From Lycocorax pyrrhopterus obiensis (taxonomy: Eukaryota; Chordata; Aves; Passeriformes; Paradisaeidae): a stretch of 64,000 nucleotides of DNA. The notes under the pieces were generated by a model. That model saw only the letters and a list, made by a program, of their open reading frames with translations. It ran no database searches and had not been told where the DNA came from. The DNA is taken from the NCBI GenBank assembly GCA_014706295.1, contig JACSVZ010000002.1, positions 107,566,547 through 107,630,546 of the forward strand. The letters run 5' to 3'. The first letter of the stretch is position 1. Each line of letters begins with the position of its first letter. This document shows positions 12,601 through 23,895 of the stretch, piece by piece. Position numbers and translations under genes: made by a program.

Positions 12601-14050
12601 TTAATAGAATTATTTTCGCTGAGGTAAAATCATTTGAGAAGACTGAAAATACCTTCTGTTCCAAGGGTTTTGATATAAAAGTTCAATCATTATCTATATA
12701 GCCCAGAAGGCTCAAATTAATTTTGTATTATCAATGACAAGTTGAGCAAACAGATGAGAGTTTATATTAAGAAATCCACCGAATATATAAGCATAATAAC
12801 ATACCTATTCTCACATATATATGTGTGTATACATAAAATAAGGATGTGTAACTATGTGTAACTATATGTAACTGAGGTTTCTTCATATTTTTCTACTCTT
12901 TAAGATATAATGACCAGACAGCTGGGATATTCTTGAGTATGAGAAGAAGATTTCCAGGAAAAAGAAACTGTAAACTTGGACACTGGTAGCAGCATACTAG
13001 AGATTAATTTGGATTTTAAATTTTAAACATGAATGCAGCAGGTCTTTACTCAACAGAAGATGCCATTTCTAGAGCAACTCCTTTATCTTCAGCAGAAAGA
13101 TGAGGATGACATAAACTCACATGGGGTGATTATAGAGAAAAAAGCAGGTTCATTACAGTTATGGTTTTTACTCCAGTGGCTGCTAATTCCCACCATTGCT
13201 AAAAGGCAATAAAGATGTCACAGTGACATAGGCTGACCAAAGCTTGAAATCCTTGAAACAACCATACCATGCACAAAATGCTCCTTTGGAAACTCTGCGA
13301 GACCAAGAAAACACACCCAAAAAAAATCTATAAAATGTAAGTACAGTTTCATAAGCCTGGAAAATAGAGACAATGTTATTTTTGCTATTGGAAAGTCCCT
13401 TATACTGCATGTTCTCTCATTTGGTTCCTAGGTTTTTTCACAGTTTGACTTTTCTTACACTACATAATTCTTCCACAAGTTTCAGTGCTTACAGTAAGAT
13501 AACAAGGCTTTTCTACATATTCCTCCAAGTTATTTTTCTTAGCATGTGATCAGCCTTTGAAAAACTGTTGTTGTTTTGTAGCTGGTTTTGTCATCTAAAC
13601 TTCTGCATTTAGAAATAGCTGTGTGAGCAGCAGGAGAATTTGTTCCCTGGCTTTGTCTCTGACTAGATTCAACTCTTGAGGCAGAGATTCTCCCTGGATG
13701 ATGCTGCGTGGGCTGAGATTTCTGAAAGAAGAGATTACCAGTTGAGATGATCTGTTCCGAAACGGGTACATTGTGATGACAAAGCAAATAAGACAGTGTT
13801 TATCTGAGCTTCCTGTCACTGAAACCACTATAGATGGCAAACTGGAGCCAGAATGCCATACTGGTATGAGAAAAAGGGAACAGTAATTGAATTTCTCTAG
13901 AAATAATTTTGTACTGCAATCAGGAGATACTATTCCCCATGAAACAAAGAGATTAGAAAGGTTATGTACAAATATATATAACTAAATATTTTGAAGTCTG
14001 CCATCACTGGTAGTTCAGGAATTCACAATATCAAGAATTAAGCTCCAATT
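9635..14050. other. Unassigned non-coding stretch
   Basis: No gene was recognised. There is a short mixed CTC/CTG/ATT trinucleotide run near 11857-11910. Around 10590-10715 the sequence looks less decayed than its surroundings and carries a TAATCATTA motif; it is discussed as a possible conserved non-coding element. Open frames are short and overlap in several frames. Confidence 0.5.
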
Positions 14051-14203
14051 AAAAAAACCCAAACAAACTAAGAACAAAAACAAATCAACCACCACAACAA
14101 CAAAAGAAACCAAACAAAACCAAACCCATTCAAACAACAGCAACAAAAAAACCCCAAGCAGCAAAACCCCAACATACTTCCCTGCCCCCAAAACCAACCA
14201 AAA
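14051..14203. repeat. Strand-asymmetric A/C-rich low-complexity tract
   Basis: About 150 bases consist almost only of A and C on the plus strand, in AAAC, AACC and CAAAA-like units with very few G or T. There is no fixed period. The opposite strand is correspondingly T/G-rich and leaves a minus-strand frame open (14015-14284) that reads Val/Leu/Phe-rich; that frame is a composition artefact. Confidence 0.8.
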
Positions 14204-14897
14204 TTCGCTAATATAAGAATAAGCTAAGCTTCTTCCTCTTGATGTTGAAACCCACTTCTCCCAAAGCCAAACCTTTAATCTCAAACAGACAGAGAAACAT
14301 TTCAGTTTAAATAAAAAATCTGTTGAAACATTAGGGGTTGCAAGTCAACAATATGTCAGATAAAGCCCAAAGTTTGGCAATGAAGGTCTTCTTATTTTGA
14401 GATGCCTAAAGTGTACACTTCATGCAAAATAAAATGTGGCTTTTAAGAGCAAGTGAGTATGGTGGTGTATTTACTTGTGTAAAGGATTTTATCTTAAATT
14501 CCATTGCTCTCCAACCATCTTGCGAAACAGTATTTTAAAAAGCCCCACTCCCTGCTGATCTTATTGCTGTGTGTCTGTAAGAAACACAGTGTGCATGTTG
14601 TCAGTAGTTTCTCTTAACAGCATTAAATTAAAGTCATATGCAAAATATCAGGGAGAACTGCAATATTGTCCTTCTTAATAAAATGCCAGGTAAATCTCTT
14701 ACCTTACCCTCTCTCCAGAGCCTCTGATTAGAAGCATAGACAATTTTCTCAAGTTTGAGAAGCATTTCTTGGAACAAAACCCTAAATAATTCCTTTCAAC
14801 CCAAATCCCTATAAATCTGTAAACTCTTCTTCAATAATCTCTAATGTTTTGCAGACAAGGTGTGATTGATGCAAAATTTCAACTCCCACCCTTTTTT

Positions 14898-14924
14898 GGG
14901 GGTGTGGGTGGGTAGGGGGGTGGG
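14898..14924 (+). other. Canonical G-quadruplex motif
   Basis: Five G-runs of at least three occur within 27 bases on the plus strand: G5 at 14898-14902, G3 at 14906-14908, G3 at 14910-14912, G6 at 14915-14920 and G3 at 14922-14924. Loops are one to three bases. This satisfies the usual G3+N1-7 rule for intramolecular quadruplexes with short, stabilising loops. A C-run just upstream (14885-14891) could pair with part of it. Any function is unknown. Confidence 0.8.
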
Positions 14925-16855
14925 AAGTGGAATCTTAAAAGCATGGTGGTTGCTATTAATGTAATGTCACTTTACATTAAAAACCTGACAGCCTACATAG
15001 CTAAGCATCAGTCCCAGTCCTGGCACTGGGCTGTGTGCCCCTCAGACATGCTCAGTGACTGTAAACTCCATTTACTTTTGTGAGGTAGCTTAGATACAAG
15101 CCAGAGGATCTAAAGGATAAGGCTGAACACTATAGAAAGTCAAGGGAAACAGGTAATTTCTGCCTGAGGATGATTCAAAGTTGCCTGAACTGAAATGGTA
15201 TTCACAATCTCCAGAGGATTACAAGAGGAACCGTGCAAAATAAGATCTACTTCCCTATCAGAGATAGAAGCTTTGCTGTCTGCCTCTTTCAGCTGTTAAA
15301 CCTCCATCCTATACTAGATAACTTTTACACAACTAGTTCAGGTTTAACGAGGCAGCAAGGCTCACCTTCAGCCACAGAAAAACATGCTGGCCATGCCAAT
15401 CACTCTGGAACTCTCAGAGCAGAAAAAAAAATCACAGCTGAAAGACAGTTCAAGTTCTGCTCTTAACCGCCTTTCCACTGTTAATTGTGGAAGAGAATAA
15501 GAAGCATTCATGACGTTGTCCTCTGGATTCGGCTAGAAAATTGCTGCTAAAAGGTCTCAGGATGAAATCACCTGTTGTTTTTCTCTTTTTATGTTTAAAT
15601 CTTTTCCTCCTGCTTCTGAGAAGCCAATACCTGTTGAGCAGTCATGCTGGCTTGGTTCCACCTGCTTCAAGCTCCAGGACTTCCTAAATGTAGCAGTAGT
15701 AGACACTGGAGAAGAATTTAGCTCTAATATACAACAGAAAGTGAATATACATAAATGCTTTATAAAGCATAAAAATATAAAACACAGCTTTTCTGCATCA
15801 AAGCTTTTCCTCAAAAAAAGTATCTTTGCATCAACTTTCAAATGTGAGCTTTACATTAAAAGTAGATTTGGCCCTTTGCATCTACTCTGGTTAGAGCACA
15901 AATGATGCCTCAAGCTCAAAGCCTGTGTGTCCTAACTGAGCAATGACTATTTAGAATTTAGACCATAAAGAATGCATCTTCATCTTATTAATGGACTCAT
16001 TTGACAGGTATTTGTATAAACTGTTGTGTGGTTGTGTTTAGGTTTTTTTCTTTCCTGAGAAGTGACTGGCTAGTCTTCTCTTTTTGAAGTAATTTTTAAA
16101 TAAAATAATAGATTGACAAGATGGCAAAAAAATTTTACTAAATTTTACTACCATCATTCTAGCAATTCACTAGTGCGGTCATTTCTACTATTGTATTTTG
16201 GGAGCAGCTGTTGGAAGTAATGGAATTATTCTGGCATAGAACTGAATTGCTGAATGAGACTCTTCTGACTATAACTGTATGCCAGAGCAATCTTAAGGTG
16301 TTCTATTGAAATACCATTGGCAAAATACAGACAATATTTTTCTTGAAAAATTTGTTTAATGAATATTTAATATTTCACTACTTGTTTCCTCTATTAAGGT
16401 CTTAAAAAAGGTTCATTTTAGATAATCTGTAATTTTTACAATTTTCAGTTTCTGAGACTGAATGTACAAAAATATCTATTTAAATGCAGATCAACCTTTT
16501 TTCCTTTTTCTCCCTGCCCGCCACCCTCACAAATGCAGATAATACGTATGAAAGTGGGATGTCTATTACACATTCAGTAATAGAATACTAGTTCTTTATC
16601 AATTCCTGACTTTTTGTTGAGCCTTGTGATTCTTTTTAAAAAGTTATCCAGATCTCATTAAAGTCTTCTGCTGAAAAAGAACGCATCAAAATTTTTAGTA
16701 AGTTTTTCAAATTATTTACTTTAAGATATTAATTTTATACTTAGTCTGAACCTCACTAACCAGGCTGTATTTTTGGATTTGAAAGTATGCAAATCTTTTT
16801 CGGGATTTATTCTTGAACTTTTTATATTTGATGTGCTCTTTCTTAGACCAAATGT
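14925..16855. other. Unassigned AT-rich non-coding stretch
   Basis: I see no gene. Overlapping open frames on both strands near 15557-15905 (94 and 104 codons) show no domain and are probably chance frames. There is an exact duplicate of AAATTTTACT near 16131-16150. Confidence 0.5.
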
Positions 16856-16858
16856 GTT

Positions 16859-16946
16859 TTTGTTATACTTGTTTTACTTGTTTTACTTGTTTTACTTGTT
16901 TACTTGTTTACTTGTTATACTTGTTATACTTGTTTTGTTATACTTT
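16859..16946. repeat. TTGTTTTAC-type minisatellite
   Basis: About nine tandem units of 8-10 bases occur, in the variants TTGTTTTAC, TTGTTTAC and TTGTTATAC. Variants are clustered in order along the array (TTTTAC, then TTTAC, then TTATAC), consistent with local slippage expansions. It leaves a plus-strand frame open that reads repeated Leu-Phe-Tyr; this is not a gene. Confidence 0.85.
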
Positions 16947-18654
16947 AACAAAACTCTCTTCCAGTTTTGGTAACTGGTAGCTTAACATAGATGTAAAAAT
17001 ACATAAAATACAACACTATTTTCTTTTCACATGCAAAATTTCTCTAGGCAAACTAAGTGGCTTGTCTGACTCTGTACCAAAAAAAAATGGAAGGCTGTAG
17101 CTACGTGGTTCACTGCTTGTTTTTTGCATCCGTGGATCATACATACTGCAAAAGTCATGACATATTAAAGCCTTCTAATTGCAATTTACTGTGAGTCACC
17201 ATTAGCTGCTGTCTTGGGCAAAATGGCACTGACTTATGTCATCAAAAATGTACCATGGTGTATTATGTACTTATTCAGATGTAATAATTAGCTCACATTA
17301 ATACAGCGTGCATTTTGGATTTTGTAGCAAAGGTTATTCAAGACAGCATATCTGAAAAGTATGTTTCTTTTTATTAGTGCTCCTGGCATGTTGCATTTTA
17401 TTAAATTAGCTCAATAAAAATAATACCATCATAAAACCCATGCATAGTCTATCCTTTGTGACTTTAAGAACCAGTGGCAGATGCAAGGAATCCTGCAATT
17501 CCTCTGAAAAGGAATCTTGTGGCATAACCTCTGGAGAACTATAGTAAAATATCAATGATAGACCAATAGTTTTAGATGAAAGATCTTTGATCATTTCCCC
17601 AAATGTGGCAAATATGCTATGCATCTTCCAGGAAACCTAGTCTCCACTACCCCAAATTTCCCTGCAAATGAGAATGAAAACAACTTGATCAATGGCACTG
17701 AGAGGGACGGACAACTTTCAATAACCATTAGAAACATTATACCAGACCTATAGAGGCACTAAATTTTAACAGAGCTCTCCTTTGAGAATACTCACACTCT
17801 CTGAATATTGTTTATTTCAGCTCCTGCTTTTATGCATCCTTAAAAACTGCATATCACCTCTATGCCATGGAAGTAGTCCCATGACATATGGCATCCCATC
17901 CCATGCTCTTTCCTTTCAATTGCTACTCAGTCACCAAGTAAATTTCACTACAGTGAGAACCTTTCATCTTATAGATATGTCCTTTTATTTTTTTATGTCT
18001 TGGCACAATAAGAGTCTTCAAATTTGAAACCAAGGAATATGCCATTGCATGATTCACTGGCTAACAGATGCACTATCCACACCTACATCAAACAAGGTAC
18101 TCCTGCAAATATGCCAAATACTGCTAGATTTCTTGGACTTCTTCCCATTCAAAGACAAGACACACTTGGGACCCTTAATTTTCTTAAAAAGTAAAATACA
18201 AAGTTCTTAAGAAGTAAAATACAGACTCATCGTGAGCATTAGCAGAAATGTTGAATCTCATTTATATGAGAAATAGAATCTCAAAGAAGCTGACTGAACA
18301 AAACGACATTTTAATTTCATTCTTGAGCTTCAGTGCTCGTCTTTATGATATTCATTTTTTCAGTAGGAGCACAAAACTTCAGCTTCAGAAGCTATTTTTT
18401 TTTAACAGCATGTTTGTTCATTTGGCTATTTAAAAATGAACCCAGTTTTCAGTCACTTTGGAGGTCTAGAACTCTTCTGTTTACAAAACAACTTTGGAAT
18501 ATACAGAAAATTAAATTAGTGGACACTAGCTACTCTACTTTAGTACCACCCTAACCTTTTCTGAGTAGCTAGAAGCATGAGACATCCCTGAGAAAACATG
18601 GTTTACATGATTAAACTTTTCCTATCAACAGCCAGTAGCACCTTAGGAAGGACA
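16947..18654. other. Unassigned AT-rich non-coding stretch
   Basis: No gene or interspersed repeat was recognised. A 13-base motif AGTAAAATACAAA/G is duplicated near 18189-18222. Open frames are all 81 codons or fewer. Confidence 0.5.
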
Positions 18655-19060
18655 ATGTGAAGTTGTCATTGACAGTTCTCCAAAACCACCATCTCAATGT
18701 TCAATGGCAGCCAAAATAACAAACCAAATGTTGGACAGCATCAGGAAAACTACTGACAGCAACAGAAGAAGCTTCTTCTGCATCATGAGTACTGGCTGCT
18801 GTCCTGGTGCCTGTATTTCATGAAGCCTATAACAGATTTAGTGAATTCACAGAGAAAATTAGATAAAATTGACTAAAGGGATGGACTACACACCCATGAA
18901 GGGCAAAAATGCTGGTAAGCATCAGTTTGGAGAGTGTGAATGCGATCAAAGTGCACAAAATCATGAAGGCAGTATATGAGAAGAATGCAAAATTATTGTT
19001 GACAGAATGCTGCTATCATTGCAAGTAGTCACGGAAACCAGCAGGAATTTTTCTTAAATA
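18655..19060 (+). mobile_element. Ancient CR1-family LINE fragment (end of ORF2)
   Basis: The segment follows, with many small changes, the nucleotide consensus I know for the C-terminal part of CR1 ORF2 in turtle- and crocodilian-type families. Landmarks in order: GGCAGCCAAAATAACAAACC near 18706; AAATGTTGGACAGCATCA near 18726; a diverged form of the segment ending in the tract equivalent to the 'cttgaatactg' region near 18785; GACTAAAGGGATGGACTACA near 18871; and AAAATCATGAAGGCAGT near 18957. The reading frame is broken throughout. Weak similarity may continue to about 19300. Orientation is plus. The divergence suggests it predates the avian CR1 copies elsewhere in the window. Confidence 0.6.
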
Positions 19061-21900
19061 ATAACTGGTATCTTTGGAAGGTGTGATTTTGAGGGAAAAA
19101 ACCCAACGAAGTGTGTGAGGACAAAATAGGATGCTATTAAAAGTCATTCAAAGGAAGAAAAAAATTCTTTGAATATTTGTAGTGATTGGGAGGAGTGTGA
19201 AAACTACAGAGCTTTAAGAATATCTGAGATTCAGAGATAACTGATGACAGAAATAGCACACACATAGTTGATTCTACTTCAAGACAAAGAAACAAGCTGA
19301 ATGATATCCGGAGGATTTATTCAGACCTATTATTCTATGATTCCCTAGGCAATGAATTTAGCTAATACAAACCTTATGAGTACTTAATTCGAATTCTTTC
19401 ATTGCAGTTGCACACACAGAAATTATTTAGTAAATATTGGCCATCAACGACCAAAGCAAAACTTTGTCAGACTTACACAGTTTCACAACAATTATATATG
19501 CTTTATTAGTATATGAACATTAGGGTTACCTAAGCCTATTTAACTCACTAAAGTATTATGATTAATTTCCATTAATAAGTAGGACCTGACTAGTTTAATG
19601 TCTATTTTAATGTCTAGTTTAATGTCCAAGCAAATCTGAAGATTCAGCTAAAGTAACCAGGTAGCTGCTTTCTGCTGGTCCAGGAGAGGGAGGTTTGAAT
19701 TCCTTCTTTTTATTTTTCAAAGAACTAATGAAACTGCCAAGGCCATAGGTGTATAGTCTGACATTAAAAGGTTAGTATGTATCAATTTTTCTTCTATAAA
19801 CGTGAGAAAATCAGATATAGTATTTCCTAACATCAGTTAAAGAAAAAGAAACTAAAATTATATGAAACTTAATTATTTGACACTCTTAAATTCTATATGC
19901 ATGTGAATGCAACACAATAGCTTCTCTTCTGTTATTTTGTTTTTAAAGATTTTTTTTTTCTGCATGAGAAAATGCATCCTGTATATGTGGTAGGCAGACC
20001 TCTGTTTCTGTATGAAAGCTGAAATAATTTGTTGACCATATTTGACTCTTCACATCTTTAACAGTGTATTTCATGGATTCTTTTCAAGTATTTCAGCAAT
20101 GCTAAAATATTGTTTGAATTTGCTGTGGAATGGCAGTGCCTGTTTAATCTTTTGTTCAAAAATCCATCTGATTGCTGGCATATTCAGGAATGTGCAGAGG
20201 CAGAGAGCATTATTCCATGGAATGGCAGTGCAGTTACCACAAATTGTATTCTTGTTCTAAGTATGTGACAACATGAAAAAATAAGACATTTCTTTCATAT
20301 GATGAATACCATTAAATAGCATATTTGAATATTGGTTTACTGCTGACATTTGTAATAATAAGCAATCAGCTACACAATAGAAAAAAATGCAAACACAGAT
20401 TTTCTAAACGATACACATTCAATCTATATTTTCTAGGTTGATGTAATGGATATAAATGTGTGTATATATTGAATAGTTCCAGGGTTTTTTCAGACACTAG
20501 AGTGCATAGGAAGAGTTTTAACAAGTTGAGAAGCAGGTAGAAAAGAAACAGATTTTTCACAGCCTGCAAAATCTTGCTCTAATTTTGTAAGCATGTCAAT
20601 AGTCCTACTGAAATCACACATGAGACTACTCACACATGTAAAGCTACTTGCAAGTGTAAATATTTGTTCAAAGAGACAGAGAATTGCTCTAGGTAAGTAT
20701 TCTTCATGTAAACAAGGCTGATAAGAAATGCCTGTGCTAGAAGTCTTCTGTAAATAGCAAAGAGACTTAGGATGTCTCCATTGCCAATATCAGTAAACCT
20801 CCTTTAGCCTTTTCAGTACTGAAGGATCTACAAAAAGACAATATTGTGATAGTTCCTTTAACAAAAGAGAAGACATTGCTTATTTGATCAAATCAGAACT
20901 TCGTTGTCATTTTTTTCTCTTTTTTTTTCTCTTTTGACTGATTTTAGTAGTCTAATCAAGATAAGATTCTAGTTGGCAGTAAAATGTTGATGCTTCCAGA
21001 AATTGCTTCTTCATGCCTAAATATATTGCAATGTAGTGATAGTCTAACCATGCCTCTTAGCCTTTCCTCTATTTTTTAAGCTTTCTGACACATGCAGCAA
21101 CATGTGCAAATTCATGAACAATTTCTCTGCCATCCTTTCAGTTGACAAATTCAGTTAAGAATCACACAGCAGGGCAAAATGTTGTTCTGTGTAGTAAGAG
21201 TGTTTTTTTCTTGCCACTGAGAAAATAGGAACTTGCATCTGTCTAGGTTATTCTGTATTATTTTTATCAGCACATATCAAAGGGTTCTTATCAAAACTGA
21301 ATATCTTTACTTCACTATCATTCACATCAATGAGGAGAAAAACATGGATTTTGAAGGTGTCAGATCTCATAAACTAGTTTTCTCTCTGGAGAGCCACATG
21401 GAATAATTCCAAGACCAAATATGCCTCTTTTTAATTAGGTTAGGTCCCAGATATTATATTTCTATCATATTTTGTCAGAATGTTGGCTTCTGTGCCTGAA
21501 TATCTTTGCCACAAAAAATATACTTTTGTGTAGACAAGATTGTCAGTAGGGACTGCTTTAGTTGCAAAATGAGAAATGGCCTTACCTAGTCCCCTGGAGA
21601 ATGAATAATGTACTCTCCAAGAGGTCATTTGCTCTTCCAAGAGGGCTTCCTAAAGTGAATGAGAGGTTTTCGTCTCTTAGAATTTCTGCATATAAAGAAT
21701 CTGAAAGAAAATGTGATGTGCCTTCCTTTTGTATATTTCAAAGGCAAGATTGCTAAGAAAATATTAAAACTGAATAGCTTTATCAGTGACTTTCTCTACT
21801 TATATGTCTCTGCAACAGAATTAGAGTTAGTTATGAAACAGGTCTTAATGATTCTTCAGAACTTGCTTAGTATTTTTGAAAGACGGCTATGCTGCTGTAC
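19061..21900. other. Unassigned AT-rich non-coding stretch
   Basis: No gene was seen. There may be a degraded tail of the preceding CR1 to about 19300, and a three-copy 12-bp tandem repeat at 19591-19626. An 8-9 base poly(T) run lies near 19951. Open frames do not exceed 81 codons. Confidence 0.5.
19591..19626. repeat. 12-bp tandem repeat, three copies
   Basis: TAGTTTAATGTC, TATTTTAATGTC and TAGTTTAATGTC follow one another directly. The first and third copies are identical and the middle one differs at one base. It looks like a recent local duplication. Confidence 0.9.
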
Positions 21901-21902
21901 AT

Positions 21903-22215
21903 AAGACCATGAGAAAGGTCCAGCTGGGTCCTGGGACTCTGCCCTATAATCCTGTTCCCGAGAGGAAATATCTAAAGAGAGAAAAGTTAGGCTAAGTCTA
22001 CACGATACCTTCCATCATGCTCTCACAGTCTCCAGAAGTTTCATCTTAAGTATTTTCCTGTGTCAGCTATGACAGTATTCGGTAATTCTCAATAGATTCT
22101 GTGCCATGTATTTGTCCAGTTTCCTCTCGAAGCTACACTGTTTTTAACATCTGTAGTATCTTTTGGTGTAGGGTTCCATAGATCTGGTATCTGTTCAGTA
22201 CATATTTCAGTGTTC
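21903..22215 (-). mobile_element. Ancient CR1-family LINE 3' end, minus strand
   Basis: Read on the plus strand, this matches the reverse complement of the 3' end of turtle/crocodilian-type CR1 elements. It starts with ATAAGACCATGAGAAAGG-like sequence and a CTGGGTCCTG stretch, corresponding to the 'ataagaac ... ctgggtcag' 3' UTR. It then reaches GTATTTGTCCAGTTTCCTCT near 22109 and TAGGGTTCCATAGATC near 22170, which correspond to the segment encoding the C-terminal 'LDKFMED' and 'LWNSLPE' region of ORF2. The element's 3' end lies on the left. It is frameshifted and diverged. The same family as the copy at 18655-19060 is likely but unproven. Confidence 0.6.
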
Positions 22216-23445
22216 ATAATGGAATACAGAGATAAAATATTAACTGCCTCTCAGAATGTCTAAACAACAAAAGGGAAATAAAATAGGTTTTTTTACATCT
22301 TTACAGATCTCTAAACTAGCAGCAGTATCATAGCATGTGTAGCATTCTGTTTAAGGAATTTTGTTTTGCCTGTCTTCTGGTCCTGACCATGAATGTTCAT
22401 GGCCGTGACCATGTACAAATACCATGTATGAAAGTTTACTTGAGTCAAATCCCTTCCTTTGTATTTGTTATTTGTATATAAATATACAGTCATTGCAGAA
22501 ATGTCTGTGTTATTAAAATCAACCTGTTGGGCACAGAGAAATTGACTAAGACTCATGCTTCACAGAAAAATTTGACTAAGTTGACTAAGCACAAACAAGT
22601 AAGAAAAGATTTGAAATCACCCCAAATGTCTCCATTTAACATCATATGGAAAGCTGATTAAATCATACACGAGCATCATTGAGTATAACTCTTGTCCCAG
22701 TACTGATCCTGAAGGAACCTCATAAATTCTTGCTGTACATCCTGTGGCATATCAACATGCTATTTTAGAATTTTTATGCATCTGTGTTTGTGTGTGTATG
22801 TGGTTAGGTAATATCTGGCAGCAAGGGCTTGGCACGAAAAGGCAAGTTAGCTGTTGAGTAACTATTCACAGATAACTAGACACTCTTGAAAGCCTTCTGG
22901 TTGTATTTATAAGGTTTTGGCCCAAAGACACCATTAGAGCCTGCTCTTGAGCATTGGAGGTCGTAGAACTGCTCCAAGTCATTCTCAGAGAAAGGAAAGT
23001 GGATAACACCTGAAAGGAAATTAAAGGAAATTCAGAAAGTGTTCCATCTTCAGTTTAAAAGCTCACATTACAGAGAATCCACAAAGACTTTTGCAAATTA
23101 TTTCAAGCAATATTATGTTTTCAGTCAAACCAACACTTTTTCTCATTCCAAATTTGTTCAGCATTTACTTCTAGTTTTAGTCTTGCTATTTCTTTGCCTG
23201 GTAAATGACAGAACCTTAACTGAAGATGGGAACAGAGGAAAATAAATGTGTTTTTTTGTTTAAAAAGATGAAGGATTTTTCTAAAAAAAATAACCACATT
23301 AGGTGTCATGTAGAATAGTGTTAGAAACTGTAAACGTGGAACATTTGTGATTATGATTATAATGTGCAAAAGAAGCAGAAATGTTCATTTATCTTCTTCC
23401 TAAGTATTTAGTACCTTATCATACAACATGATGCAGACTACCTTG
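22216..23445. other. Unassigned AT-rich non-coding stretch
   Basis: No gene or repeat was recognised. A 16-base near-palindrome, CCATGAA-TG-TTCATGG, sits at 22387-22402. Open frames are 82 codons or fewer and overlap on both strands. Confidence 0.5.
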
Positions 23446-23449
23446 ATGC

Positions 23450-23895
23450 CTTGTCAGGGCTACCTAAAAACAGAGGCTAGACAAAATTAAGAGGATAAAA
23501 GCAGGTATTCATTGAAGGGCCTTCAATAAGGTACACTATGAGCAGTCAGAGCCCTACGGATACACCCAAAATGGACGACAGGTCACGAGTTACCCATACT
23601 TTTATAAGTTTGGTCCATTGGCATATCAGGGTTAACACGCCAATTACAATTCCAGGTAATGATGTCATTACTCCAAGTTTGTTCCTCCTTTTTAGAGGCT
23701 TTGTTTACATATTTCAGGTCCTGAGACAACGAAGTGTCCTTGAGTCTCAGGCCTAGAGAGGACTTGTTGTGTCTAATCAGAATGGGAGAACTAACTATAG
23801 CTAACAGGCTATATGGAGTTTTAGAGTTACAAACTGAAGCAGTACAGGATCTGAAAAATGTAAAAGCCAAAATCATAAGGCATCAACCTCACTAT
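23450..23895 (-). mobile_element. Retroviral LTR, minus strand, probably solo
   Basis: I recognise this as the reverse complement of an LTR type seen in bird genomes, for example the stretch around 23612-23640 that includes GGTCCATTGGCATATCAGGG. On the minus strand a TATA box (TTATAAAAG, 23599-23607) is followed about 90 bases later by AATGAA at about 23509-23514 where a poly(A) signal AATAAA would be expected, matching U3-R layout. Boundaries are approximate and I could not define a target-site duplication. No internal retroviral genes adjoin it. The altered signal hexamer fits an old, inactive copy. Confidence 0.55.

Noticed and set aside
14015..14284. 89-codon minus-strand frame resembling a hydrophobic membrane protein
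   Set aside because: The Val/Leu/Phe richness comes from the A/C-rich low-complexity tract read on the other strand.
15557..15905. Overlapping 94- and 104-codon frames on opposite strands
   Set aside because: Mutually antisense, no domain, no promoter or conservation evidence.
22387..22402. 16-base near-palindrome as a protein-binding site or terminator
   Set aside because: Palindromes of this size occur by chance in 64 kb, and no gene context supports a role.
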